This document shows, piece after piece, positions 55,992 through 63,135 of a DNA stretch of 64,000 nt (positions are counted from its first letter, which is position 1; each line of letters begins with the position of its first letter). A program made the position numbers and the translations under genes. The notes under the pieces were generated by a model. It saw nothing but the letters and a program-made list of their open reading frames with translations. It was not told where the DNA came from and ran no database searches. The DNA is from Persicirhabdus sediminis (GTDB lineage: Bacteria > Verrucomicrobiota > Verrucomicrobiia > Verrucomicrobiales > Akkermansiaceae): NCBI RefSeq assembly GCF_016595495.1, contig NZ_JAENIM010000021.1:62001-126000 (forward strand), in the 5' to 3' direction.

Positions 55992-57323
55992 CTATCTAAA
56001 CTGGGTGCTAAGCTTTTGCGGTTCGTAAAATTTCACAACTAATCCGCTGCGCCTGTACGCTTGGGCAATCTCTTTTTCCAGCTGGTCGAAACTACGCCCC
56101 AACAAGAGCTCGTCGATAGCAGTTTGGCCAGTTTTCCCCTCGTGCAATCCTTTGAGGAATGAGTTTAGAGATTCGCGTGTGCCGCCTCTATCAAGGTGGA
56201 TGAAGTAGTTGGTTAATAACAATCCAAAGGCGTAGTTAGCTCTAGCATTTTGGCCTGAGAACTGGCCGTAGGACATGGTCATGAACCACTCTAAGTTAGG
56301 CATGTGTACTTCCTTCACTAGATGTTGGTCATACTGTGAGCCCACATTGGCGTGCCGGCCACCTAAGGTAATGTAGCGCATGAGGTTTTTCTGATGCGAT
56401 GTATTGAGGTGGAATTTGCCGCTCTCGTAGCGGGTGCCAGCCACGTACTCGGCGATGCCTTCGGAAAACCAGCCACGCGAACCTTGCGCAAAATAAACTG
56501 GCTCAGTGAGCTGGTGGGTGAGCTCGTGCATGAGGATGTAGTTCGTTTTTTCGTGGTCGACGCGATAGCTGCCACCTAACTTTCTCACCCCAAGGTTATG
56601 GATAGGCACAACAACGTGGTCTTTTTCTGGATCATAAAATCCACCAACACCTGAGCGGCCACCTAGCTGCATGAATGAATGGTTAGACTCAACTAACAAC
56701 ACCTTGAAATAGCCGCCGCGCGTGTGAGCCTTGAGCATGCCTAGCGGCATTTTATTAACGTAGTCGTATGTGGCTTCGAAGATTCTAGCCAGCTTTGACA
56801 TGGCTGAGCTACCGAGCTTGGCGTCGCACTGGAATTCAAAGTGTGGGCTGCGGTAGACGTAGAAGTCGTTTTTACTATCTTCCTTGATCACTTGGATCGT
56901 TTGCCGCGGGCTCGCGTATGCTTCTGTGGGCCACGGCGAGCTGAAATCTGCGCGGTAGTATCGGTGATCGTTAGATACTTTCTTCGACATGCCAGCTAGC
57001 GCATCTGGTGAGGGCTGATTTTTCGCTGCAGGAGCCGTGGTTTTTTTCTGGCTAGAACTGCTTGAGGCGGTGGGTTTACTGCTCCCCATGCCCATGACGT
57101 ATGCCTGGTCGCCGAGTGATAGTCGGCTAAACTCGACGGCAAAAAGTTTGCCGTCACTGGTGCGTTTGAGAACCACTTTATTTCCCTGCTGGCGCACGTA
57201 TTCGGCTTCCATAGAGGTGCCGGCTTTGACGTCACGCCACTCACGCGCACTAGCCGAGCAGGCAAAAGCGGCGATCAGCAAGCAGACTTGGGTGATTCGA
57301 TTAAGTGTTTTTTTACTTCGCAC
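55992..57323 (-). CDS. SHD1-domain zinc metallopeptidase-like protein (copy 1)
   Basis: A 443-residue exported protein (signal CLLIAAFACSASA, GTG start at 57323). Residues about 28-80 form an SHD1-like domain (WRDVKAGTSMEAEYV...VEFSRLSLGDQAYV), a short beta fold found in many Planctomycetes and Verrucomicrobia secreted proteins. A Ser/Pro-rich linker leads to a peptidase domain with HELTHQL and a third-ligand GIAEYV, the gluzincin zinc site. It is a diverged tandem duplicate of the gene at 57342 and lies 18 nt after it. The protein substrate is unknown. Confidence 0.82.
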   Translation of the reverse strand: MRSKKTLNRITQVCLLIAAFACSASAREWRDVKAGTSMEAEYVRQQGNKVVLKRTSDGKLFAVEFSRLSLGDQAYVMGMGSSKPTASSSSSQKKTTAPAAKNQPSPDALAGMSKKVSNDHRYYRADFSSPWPTEAYASPRQTIQVIKEDSKNDFYVYRSPHFEFQCDAKLGSSAMSKLARIFEATYDYVNKMPLGMLKAHTRGGYFKVLLVESNHSFMQLGGRSGVGGFYDPEKDHVVVPIHNLGVRKLGGSYRVDHEKTNYILMHELTHQLTEPVYFAQGSRGWFSEGIAEYVAGTRYESGKFHLNTSHQKNLMRYITLGGRHANVGSQYDQHLVKEVHMPNLEWFMTMSYGQFSGQNARANYAFGLLLTNYFIHLDRGGTRESLNSFLKGLHEGKTGQTAIDELLLGRSFDQLEKEIAQAYRRSGLVVKFYEPQKLSTQFR

Positions 57324-57341
57324 ACTATTTATCTGCCTTAG

Positions 57342-58577
57342 CTAGCGCGCGCCGTCAAAGTGAATCTTCACGCCACGTGACTTCCAGGCCTTGGCAATTT
57401 GCTCCTGGAGCTGCTCGTAGGTGCGTCCCATGAGCAGAGCGTCAATGGCTTCCTGACCTTTTTTGCCATCCTGCAGCGCCTTGAGAAAATGATTTAAGGC
57501 GACGCGCTCGCCATCACCATCCATGTGGAAAAAGTAGTAGGTCAGCAGCAATCCACAGCCGTAGTTGCGGTTGGCGTCGGCGGTGAAGCTCGAGTAGGGC
57601 ATGAGCATGAAATCTTGCACGGCAGCCATGCGGATTTCATCACCCAGCGCACGGCCACCATTTTTATCTCTGCCATAGGCGGTGACGTAGTCTTTCACCG
57701 CGCTGATCTGTTGTTTGGTAGAATAAATGCCCGAGCGGAATGGGGTGACGCCGACATATTCAGCTAGACCCTCGGTAAACCATCCTCGCGCACCTTCGGA
57801 GTAGTATTTTCTATCCGTGAGCTGATGGGCAATTTCATGCGGCAGGGTTTTGTTGGAGTGGTCGCGGTCGCGCATGTAGCGGCTGCCTACTTTTTTCACG
57901 CCTAAGCTGGTAAGTGGCACCATGATCAAATCTCCACGTGACATATAAACACCTGCAGATTCTGGCGGAGCGCCGTTAGAAACGTAGGTGCCGTGATGTT
58001 CAAATAACAAAATCTTGAAATGCTCACCTTCGAGATGTGGTTTGCGCATGCCTAATGGCAGCAATTTGACATACTCATAGGTGGCCTCAAACAAGCGAGC
58101 AAAGCTGCCCACGACGCTCTGGCTGAGCTGCACGTCGCAGATGTATTCGTAATGCGCGCTGCGGTAGACGTATTTTTTCTCTGTGTCATCTTCGGAGACA
58201 ACTTGCACATCTACTTGGGCGGCTACTTTCACCTGTGACGGCCAGTCGGCGGTGTAGCTGGTAAACTTCGTGGCGTCAGCTTCGCGGCTACGCCGGCTAG
58301 AAGACGTGTCGACATCGCTGTCGCTGCCGGGGTCTAGCTCGTTTTCTGTTTTATCCGCCATGCGCTGGCTGACGTAGCTACGATCAGCCTCGCTGAGTTT
58401 TGCCAATGATAGGCTGAATGATTTGCCATCGCTCTGCCGCTGGATCTTGACCTGCTCACCATCGCTAGAAACATACTCTGCCTCAACTTTGCGCCCGGTC
58501 TCGGCGTCCGTCCATTCACGCCCGCTGGCTGGCAGCAAGATGGCAAGGCTGCTCAAAATCATTATCAATGGCTTCAT
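57342..58577 (-). CDS. SHD1-domain zinc metallopeptidase-like protein (copy 2)
   Basis: A 411-residue exported protein from ATG 58577 (MKPLIMILSSLAILLPAS). It has the same layout as copy 1: SHD1 domain (WTDAETGRKVEAEYV...LAKLSEADRSYV), Ser/Arg/Asp linker, then HEIAHQLTDR and GLAEYV, with a C-terminal ALLMGRTYEQLQEQIAKAW that matches the LLLGRSFDQLEKEIAQAY of copy 1. Both zinc motifs are intact, so both copies may be active. An upstream in-frame start at 58613 would add 12 residues before the signal peptide. Confidence 0.82.
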   Translation of the reverse strand: MKPLIMILSSLAILLPASGREWTDAETGRKVEAEYVSSDGEQVKIQRQSDGKSFSLSLAKLSEADRSYVSQRMADKTENELDPGSDSDVDTSSSRRSREADATKFTSYTADWPSQVKVAAQVDVQVVSEDDTEKKYVYRSAHYEYICDVQLSQSVVGSFARLFEATYEYVKLLPLGMRKPHLEGEHFKILLFEHHGTYVSNGAPPESAGVYMSRGDLIMVPLTSLGVKKVGSRYMRDRDHSNKTLPHEIAHQLTDRKYYSEGARGWFTEGLAEYVGVTPFRSGIYSTKQQISAVKDYVTAYGRDKNGGRALGDEIRMAAVQDFMLMPYSSFTADANRNYGCGLLLTYYFFHMDGDGERVALNHFLKALQDGKKGQEAIDALLMGRTYEQLQEQIAKAWKSRGVKIHFDGAR

Positions 58578-58842
58578 TGTGCAAAAGCTAACAACAAGCC
58601 AGCTAGCCGACAAGCAAACTGTGAATGCAATTTCACCTAACGCTGATGATTTTAGCCGAACCGATTACAGAAAATCGTCCGTGAATCAACCAGATGTCTG
58701 AAACACACCTAAGTCATTCTAAGTTAGCAAAATGAAACCCCAGCGCTCTATCAACGACAATCGTTTGACACTTCACTACTTGGTAACGTGCTGATGCTGA
58801 CTGCGTCTGGGCTTATGTAATCAACAAAAACTAACTCCATAT

Positions 58843-59082
58843 ATGTCTACCCCATCAAAACTACCTCTCATTATTTCCGATAACCTCGACACCGACGCCA
58901 CATTTGTAGGCCGCGAGCTCAATGGCAGAGAGATGCTAGTTTTCAAAATCACCAGAGCAAGTGGCTCATGGTTACTCGTAAAGCCAACGGCATTCAGCGC
59001 TGACCAAGGCGAACAATGGATCCACCCAAATAGCATGGACTGGGCCTGGAACCTGTACAAAGAGGTGCAGCACGCCGCCTAA
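58843..59082 (+). CDS. Small soluble protein, tandem paralogue A, unassigned family
   Basis: A 79-residue acidic protein without a signal peptide. It shares RASGSWLLVKP and EQWIHPNSMDWAW with paralogue B at 59522, giving a conserved core of about 65 residues. I do not recognise the family. Trp and His residues (EQWIHP) dominate the conserved block, which could be a ligand or nucleic-acid site. A candidate structured RNA follows. Confidence 0.75.
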   Translation: MSTPSKLPLIISDNLDTDATFVGRELNGREMLVFKITRASGSWLLVKPTAFSADQGEQWIHPNSMDWAWNLYKEVQHAA

Positions 59083-59521
59083 AATTTCTTTTCACCACTG
59101 CCAGCTGAGTCGATTTCTAGAAAATCACTAGGCTGGCAACTATACCATTTCATCTAGTGCCGCCGGCTAATAAGTGGACGCTGCGCCCATTCATAGCGGA
59201 TGGCCCCCAATACCCCCTCATCGTATCCCCCAGCGCAATAACTCCTTGCAGCTAGACTAGGTACTAGATGAAATGACCCTTTTTTTTATTTCACCCAGCC
59301 GTTTTGGCTGCCCTTTAGCTAAGCCATTCGCTCATAGCTTAGTGATCTAGTTAATTTTTCATATTGCCCAGTTTCTCCCGCTGGCTGGCTATTTTTCCGC
59401 TGGAATAAGTAAGCTGGCACATATGATTTAGCCTTTGTTCACAATTAAAACAAATTTTGTGTAACACGCTTAAAATAAACGCGTTTAGGTAAATGAACAC
59501 GGAAACAATCGTTTAAAAATC
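59083..59521. other. Gap with candidate structured RNA
   Basis: 439 bp between the two paralogous small genes. It holds the RNA candidate at 59145-59287; the part after it is rich in CCAGC/GCTGG words and then AT-rich, and probably carries the promoter of paralogue B. Confidence 0.6.
59145..59287 (+). ncRNA. Candidate structured RNA or extended terminator
   Basis: A perfect 13-bp inverted repeat (CATTTCATCTAGT at 59146-59158, ACTAGATGAAATG at 59263-59275) encloses about 104 nt. Inside, CGCTG can pair with CAGCG and CCATTC with GGATGG (G-T allowed), giving nested stems. The closing arm is followed by eight T (59280-59287). It fits an intergenic RNA ending in a terminator, or a large 3' structure on the upstream small gene. 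It does not match SRP, 6S, tmRNA or RNase P that I can recall. Confidence 0.45.
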
Positions 59522-59785
59522 ATGAACAATCCACAACTACCTCCCGTTCTCGCTGAGAACCTAAACCCACAGACACAATTTTTTGGCAGCAGCCTCGATT
59601 CCGACGAACAAATGGTCTTCAACATCCTAAGAGCCAGCGGATCATGGTTGCTAATCAAACCATTTTCAGAGCGCGGTGACCGCAGCGAACAATGGATCCA
59701 CCCATTAAGCATGAACTGGAAATGGTCTTTATTCCAAAAACAAGAAGCTCAGCAAATTGACGCTGTAGCGATCACCGCGGCATAA
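59522..59785 (+). CDS. Small soluble protein, tandem paralogue B, unassigned family
   Basis: An 87-residue protein sharing RASGSWLLIKP and EQWIHPLSMNWKW with paralogue A. The DNA of the two EQWIHP blocks is also near identical (18-nt exact match), so the duplication is fairly recent or the segment is constrained. B has a longer C-terminus (QQIDAVAITAA). No family recognised and no signal peptide. Confidence 0.75.
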   Translation: MNNPQLPPVLAENLNPQTQFFGSSLDSDEQMVFNILRASGSWLLIKPFSERGDRSEQWIHPLSMNWKWSLFQKQEAQQIDAVAITAA

Positions 59786-59968
59786 ACAATCCCCTCCGCT
59801 AAACGACACACAACTAAAGTTGTCCTTATTGACGAGTCCCCTAGGCACGCCCCCGTCTGTCAATCACTGCCAGCTAGCTCCCCTATTAGAAACAAGTTTT
59901 CCCGCTGATTTTTTCAGCCCCCCGCGCACTTATCAAATTGCTTCATCTTGCCGAAGCCTGACCGCCGA
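59786..59968. other. Gap before the 13-bp tandem repeat
   Basis: No gene or clear regulatory site seen; CCAGC words increase toward the repeat. Confidence 0.45.
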
Positions 59969-59976
59969 TTTTCCAG

Positions 59977-60132
59977 CCAGCCTTTCCAGCCAGCCTTTCC
60001 AGCCAGCCTTTCCAGCCAGCCTTTCCAGCCAGCCTTTCCAGCCAGCCTTTCCAGCCAGCCTTTCCAGCCAGCCTTTCCAGCCAGCCTTTCCAGCCAGCCT
60101 TTCCAGCCAGCCTTTCCAGCCAGCCTTTCCAG
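59977..60132. repeat. 12 perfect copies of a 13-bp tandem repeat
   Basis: The unit CCAGCCTTTCCAG is repeated exactly 12 times with no mismatches, between a partial copy (TTTTCCAG) and CCAGCTAG. Because 13 is not a multiple of three, all frames stay open for 39 bp periods; the resulting Phe/Pro/Ser-rich peptide is probably not a gene. There are no spacers, so it is not a CRISPR. Confidence 0.95.
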
Positions 60133-60209
60133 CCAGCTAGCCGCTGCGTCCCTATGAGGTCATGACCATTTTCCCATCAGCCATTGGCTGATAAATCCAC
60201 CCGCAGAAC

Positions 60210-60246
60210 AAAAATTTGGCCCTTTTCGCGCAGAGCGAAAAGGGCC
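60210..60246 (-). terminator. Terminator of the YebC-family gene
   Basis: On the minus strand GGCCCTTTTCGC/GCGAAAAGGGCC forms a 12-bp stem with a short loop, followed by AAATTTTTG. Confidence 0.88.
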
Positions 60247-60290
60247 AATGAAAAAATCATTTGCTAGAGATTAGCAAATCAGCCGGTGAA

Positions 60291-61001
60291 TTAGGCCATA
60301 TTAGTGAAGACCGTTTGCACGTCTTCATCTTCTTCTACTTTGCCGATGAACTCGTCGATTTCCTCGCGCTGTTCGTCGGTAAACTCAGCTGGAGTATTGG
60401 CAATGCGCTCCAGCTTGGCTTCTTTGATCTCCACCTTCATGTCTTCCAGTGTTTTGCACAGGTTGTTGAAGCTTGTGTACTCACCTACCACTAGCACCAC
60501 GCCTTCTTCTTCCTCCAGCTCTTCGAGGCCAGCGTCGATCAGCTCGAGCTCGATTTCCTCTAGGTCCATGTCGTCCTTGAGGTCAAATTCAATCACAGCC
60601 TTGCGTGAGAACATGAAATCAAACGCGCCGCTCTGCTGCAGCTGGCCGCCAGATTTGTTAATCACCATGCGCACATTGGCAAAAGTACGTGTATTGTTAT
60701 CTGTAGCGCACTCGATCCACAGCAGCACACCGTGTGGGCCCTTGGCTTCGTAGTTCACCTCAGCGAAGTTTGCGGCATCTTTAGCTGTCGCGCGCTTGAT
60801 CGCTTTCTCAATGTTATCCTTAGGCATGTTCTGAGCCTTGGCATTCATGATCGCGGTGCGCAGACGAGTATTAGACTCAGGGTCTGAGCCCCCCTCTTTA
60901 GCTGCCATGGTGATCACTTTTCCTAGCTTAGGATAAAGATTAGACATCATGCCCCAACGCTTCAGTTTCGATGCTTTCCGGTATTCAAATGCTCTGCCCA
61001 T
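60291..61001 (-). CDS. yebC: YebC/PmpR/TACO1-family regulator
   Basis: A 236-residue cytoplasmic protein of the YebC family. It has KLGKVITMAAKEGGSDPESN, NTRLRTAIMNAKAQNMPKDNI, and YEAKGPHGVLLWIECATDN, which define the three-domain fold. YebC proteins were described as transcription regulators and more recently as ribosome-associated factors that help translate proline stretches. The N-terminus (MGRAFEYRKASKLKRWG) is the YeeN-like variant rather than the AGHSKW type. Confidence 0.93.
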   Translation of the reverse strand: MGRAFEYRKASKLKRWGMMSNLYPKLGKVITMAAKEGGSDPESNTRLRTAIMNAKAQNMPKDNIEKAIKRATAKDAANFAEVNYEAKGPHGVLLWIECATDNNTRTFANVRMVINKSGGQLQQSGAFDFMFSRKAVIEFDLKDDMDLEEIELELIDAGLEELEEEEGVVLVVGEYTSFNNLCKTLEDMKVEIKEAKLERIANTPAEFTDEQREEIDEFIGKVEEDEDVQTVFTNMA

Positions 61002-61145
61002 TTTCGTCTAGTTGTAAAAATTGTCCCCGCCAAATGCAGCGGGACTGAGAAGGTAGTGGGAATCTAGCCAGCACTCAAGAGCGGACATTAATAAAACATC
61101 TCATGTTTCACCGACTCAAAAAACATTTCTAAAAATCGCTATTTA

Positions 61146-61161
61146 TGGCACGCAGGTTGCT
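61146..61161 (+). promoter_or_regulatory. Sigma-54 promoter of the ammonium transporter gene
   Basis: TGGCACGCAGGTTGCT matches the -24/-12 consensus (TGGCAC-N5-TTGCT) exactly, with GG at 61147-61148 and GC at 61159-61160, spaced as required. A start near 61172 gives a leader of about 105 nt. It lies in the gap upstream of amt, on the right strand. Confidence 0.88.
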
Positions 61162-61206
61162 GCATGAAAATTATTCATGGTTCGCCCATTCTAAAATTGC
61201 AGAGGA

Positions 61207-61232
61207 ACGAACGACTGGCTAGACCCGTTCGT
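61207..61232 (+). other. Leader hairpin upstream of amt
   Basis: ACGAACG and CGTTCGT form a 7-bp stem with a 12-nt loop inside the predicted amt leader, followed by CATCCTGTGACATC. It could affect translation; no known riboswitch is evident. Confidence 0.4.
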
Positions 61233-61277
61233 GTCATCCTGTGACATCACTAATAACACTACAACACATAAATTATT

Positions 61278-62606
61278 ATGACATCCAAGAACAAAACTGG
61301 CTGGCTGAGTCTAGCGGTTTCCTCCCTCCTGGCCCTACCAGCCATGGCTGAAGAAGCAGCCGCTGATGCAGCAACAACGGCCCTTAATGGCGCTGATACA
61401 GCGTGGATCATCGTCGCCTCTGCGCTGGTCTTAATGATGACTCTACCTGGTCTGGCCCTGTTCTACGGTGGTCTGGTTCGCTCGAAAAACGTTCTTAGTA
61501 TCTTGGTGCAATGTTTTGCCATCACCGCAATCATGTCACTACTCTGGGTCGCCTTTGGATATTCATTTGCCTCTACATCAAGCGGCAGCGAGTTCCTCAA
61601 CGGCTTCATTGGTAATGCCGACAAACTTTTCCTCAAGGGCATCACCGTAGACTCGATGTCAGGCACAATCCCTGAATCACTCTTTGTGATGTTCCAGATG
61701 ACCTTTGCCATCATCACCCCTGCACTCATCGTGGGTGCCTTTGCCGAGCGCATGAAATTCAGCGCTGTGCTTATCTTCTCTACCATTTGGTTCATCATTT
61801 CCTACATCCCAGTCTGGCACATGGCCTGGGGTGGTGGCTGGTTCCACGCTATGGGCGCTATCGACTTCGCCGGCGGAACTGTGGTTCACATCAACGCCGC
61901 CGTAGCTGGTCTCGTTGCCTGTTTATTCATCGGCAAGCGTAAAGGTTTTGGTACTTCTCCAATGCACCCGCACAGCGTGCCAATGGTACTTACTGGTGCT
62001 GGCCTCCTCTGGGTTGGCTGGTTTGGATTTAATGCCGGCAGTGCGCTGGCAGCTGACGGTTCAGCCGCGATGGCGATGCTGGTGACCCACGTTGCCACTG
62101 CTACAGCCGTTGTGACTTGGATGATCGTTGAATGGATCGTTGACGGCAAGCCAACTGCGGTTGGTGTCGCCACTGGTGCAGTAGCTGGCCTCGTTGCTAT
62201 CACTCCTGCAGCTGGAGACGTTGGACCAATGGGCGCTATGGGCCTTGGCCTCATCTCCGGTGTGGTCTGCTTCTTCTTTGCCACTCGTCTCAAGCACATC
62301 TTCAAATACGATGACTCACTGGACGTCTTTGGTGTTCACGGTGCAGGTGCCATCGTTGGTGCGATCTTCGCCGGTGTTTTCTGCTTCGAGGAATTCGGCG
62401 GATCTGGCGGCAATCTCGAGAGCATGGGCGCACAGGTTTGGGCGCAGACAGCGTCTGTTCTCATCACCATCGCTTGGTCTGGTGTAGCCACTATCATCGG
62501 CCTCGTGATCGCCAAAGTTTGCTGCGGCGGACTGCGTGTCGACGACAAAACTGAGATCGAAGGTCTCGACTACGCCGAACACGGTGAGACTTCCTACAGC
62601 GACTAA
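61278..62606 (+). CDS. amt: Ammonium transporter (Amt family)
   Basis: A 442-residue inner-membrane channel. A cleavable signal (SSLLALPAMA) is followed by about 11 membrane segments. The pore motifs are GGTVVHINAAVAGLVACL, MGLGLISGVVCFF and DVFGVHGAGAIVGAIFAGVF, with the central His pair. It imports ammonium when nitrogen is scarce. It has a sigma-54 promoter and a strong terminator, but no adjacent glnB/glnK PII gene, which commonly accompanies amt. Confidence 0.96.
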   Translation: MTSKNKTGWLSLAVSSLLALPAMAEEAAADAATTALNGADTAWIIVASALVLMMTLPGLALFYGGLVRSKNVLSILVQCFAITAIMSLLWVAFGYSFASTSSGSEFLNGFIGNADKLFLKGITVDSMSGTIPESLFVMFQMTFAIITPALIVGAFAERMKFSAVLIFSTIWFIISYIPVWHMAWGGGWFHAMGAIDFAGGTVVHINAAVAGLVACLFIGKRKGFGTSPMHPHSVPMVLTGAGLLWVGWFGFNAGSALAADGSAAMAMLVTHVATATAVVTWMIVEWIVDGKPTAVGVATGAVAGLVAITPAAGDVGPMGAMGLGLISGVVCFFFATRLKHIFKYDDSLDVFGVHGAGAIVGAIFAGVFCFEEFGGSGGNLESMGAQVWAQTASVLITIAWSGVATIIGLVIAKVCCGGLRVDDKTEIEGLDYAEHGETSYSD

Positions 62607-62642
62607 TTTGTATCCGTAGCTAATCTCCCCTTACAAAAAAAC

Positions 62643-62681
62643 AACTGCCTCGTGGTCATCTGACCGCGGGGCAGTTTTTTT
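62643..62681 (+). terminator. amt terminator
   Basis: AACTGCC/GGCAGTT with an inner GGTCA/TGACC stem, followed by a run of T, about 40 nt after the stop. Confidence 0.9.
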
Positions 62682-63135
62682 GTGCCTAAAAACCAGCCAA
62701 TAGCAATGGATGCTCCACGGGCGGGTTATACAACGACATCTGTCGCAATATACACCAATTCAAAAACTTTTATTCGTGAAATAAATAATCGGTTTAGTTG
62801 ACGACAAAAAGACGACTTAACCAACCCCTTTGAAATCGTTAGAACCAGCTAGGCAACACGCCAAGAAAAACGGCTGAAAACACCCATCAAAAACACCCCC
62901 AACCCTCTAAAATAAAACAAATTAACCCATTCAAACAAAGGTCAATCAACTACAAAAATATACAGGGCGAACAACTGAGGCATGATATAAAAAACCGGAT
63001 ATTGCGCACCCTAAGCAGACCAAACAAAAAAAACTAAAACCAGCTAGACTCACGATTAAAAATGATAATTTGCTGCAAAATGAAGTTGTATTTTTACGTT
63101 AACAAAAGAAAACAAAAATATCACCACGGAAAATC
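62682..63135. other. Upstream region of the GH115 gene
   Basis: About 450 AT-rich bp that should carry the GH115 promoter. No gene or strong palindrome seen. Confidence 0.45.

Noticed and set aside
59145-59287. 6S RNA or SRP RNA
   Set aside because: No SRP tetraloop or GGAAGCAGCC-like core, and no 6S-like central bubble pattern that I can align.
59977-60132. CRISPR array
   Set aside because: Units are contiguous 13-mers with no spacers and no cas genes nearby.
59820-60157. Open frames through the 13-bp repeat
   Set aside because: All frames stay open there because the repeat lacks stop codons; the peptides are just the repeat translated.
61172-61277. Glutamine (glnA-type) riboswitch in the amt leader
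   Set aside because: Only a simple hairpin is seen; the conserved core cannot be placed.
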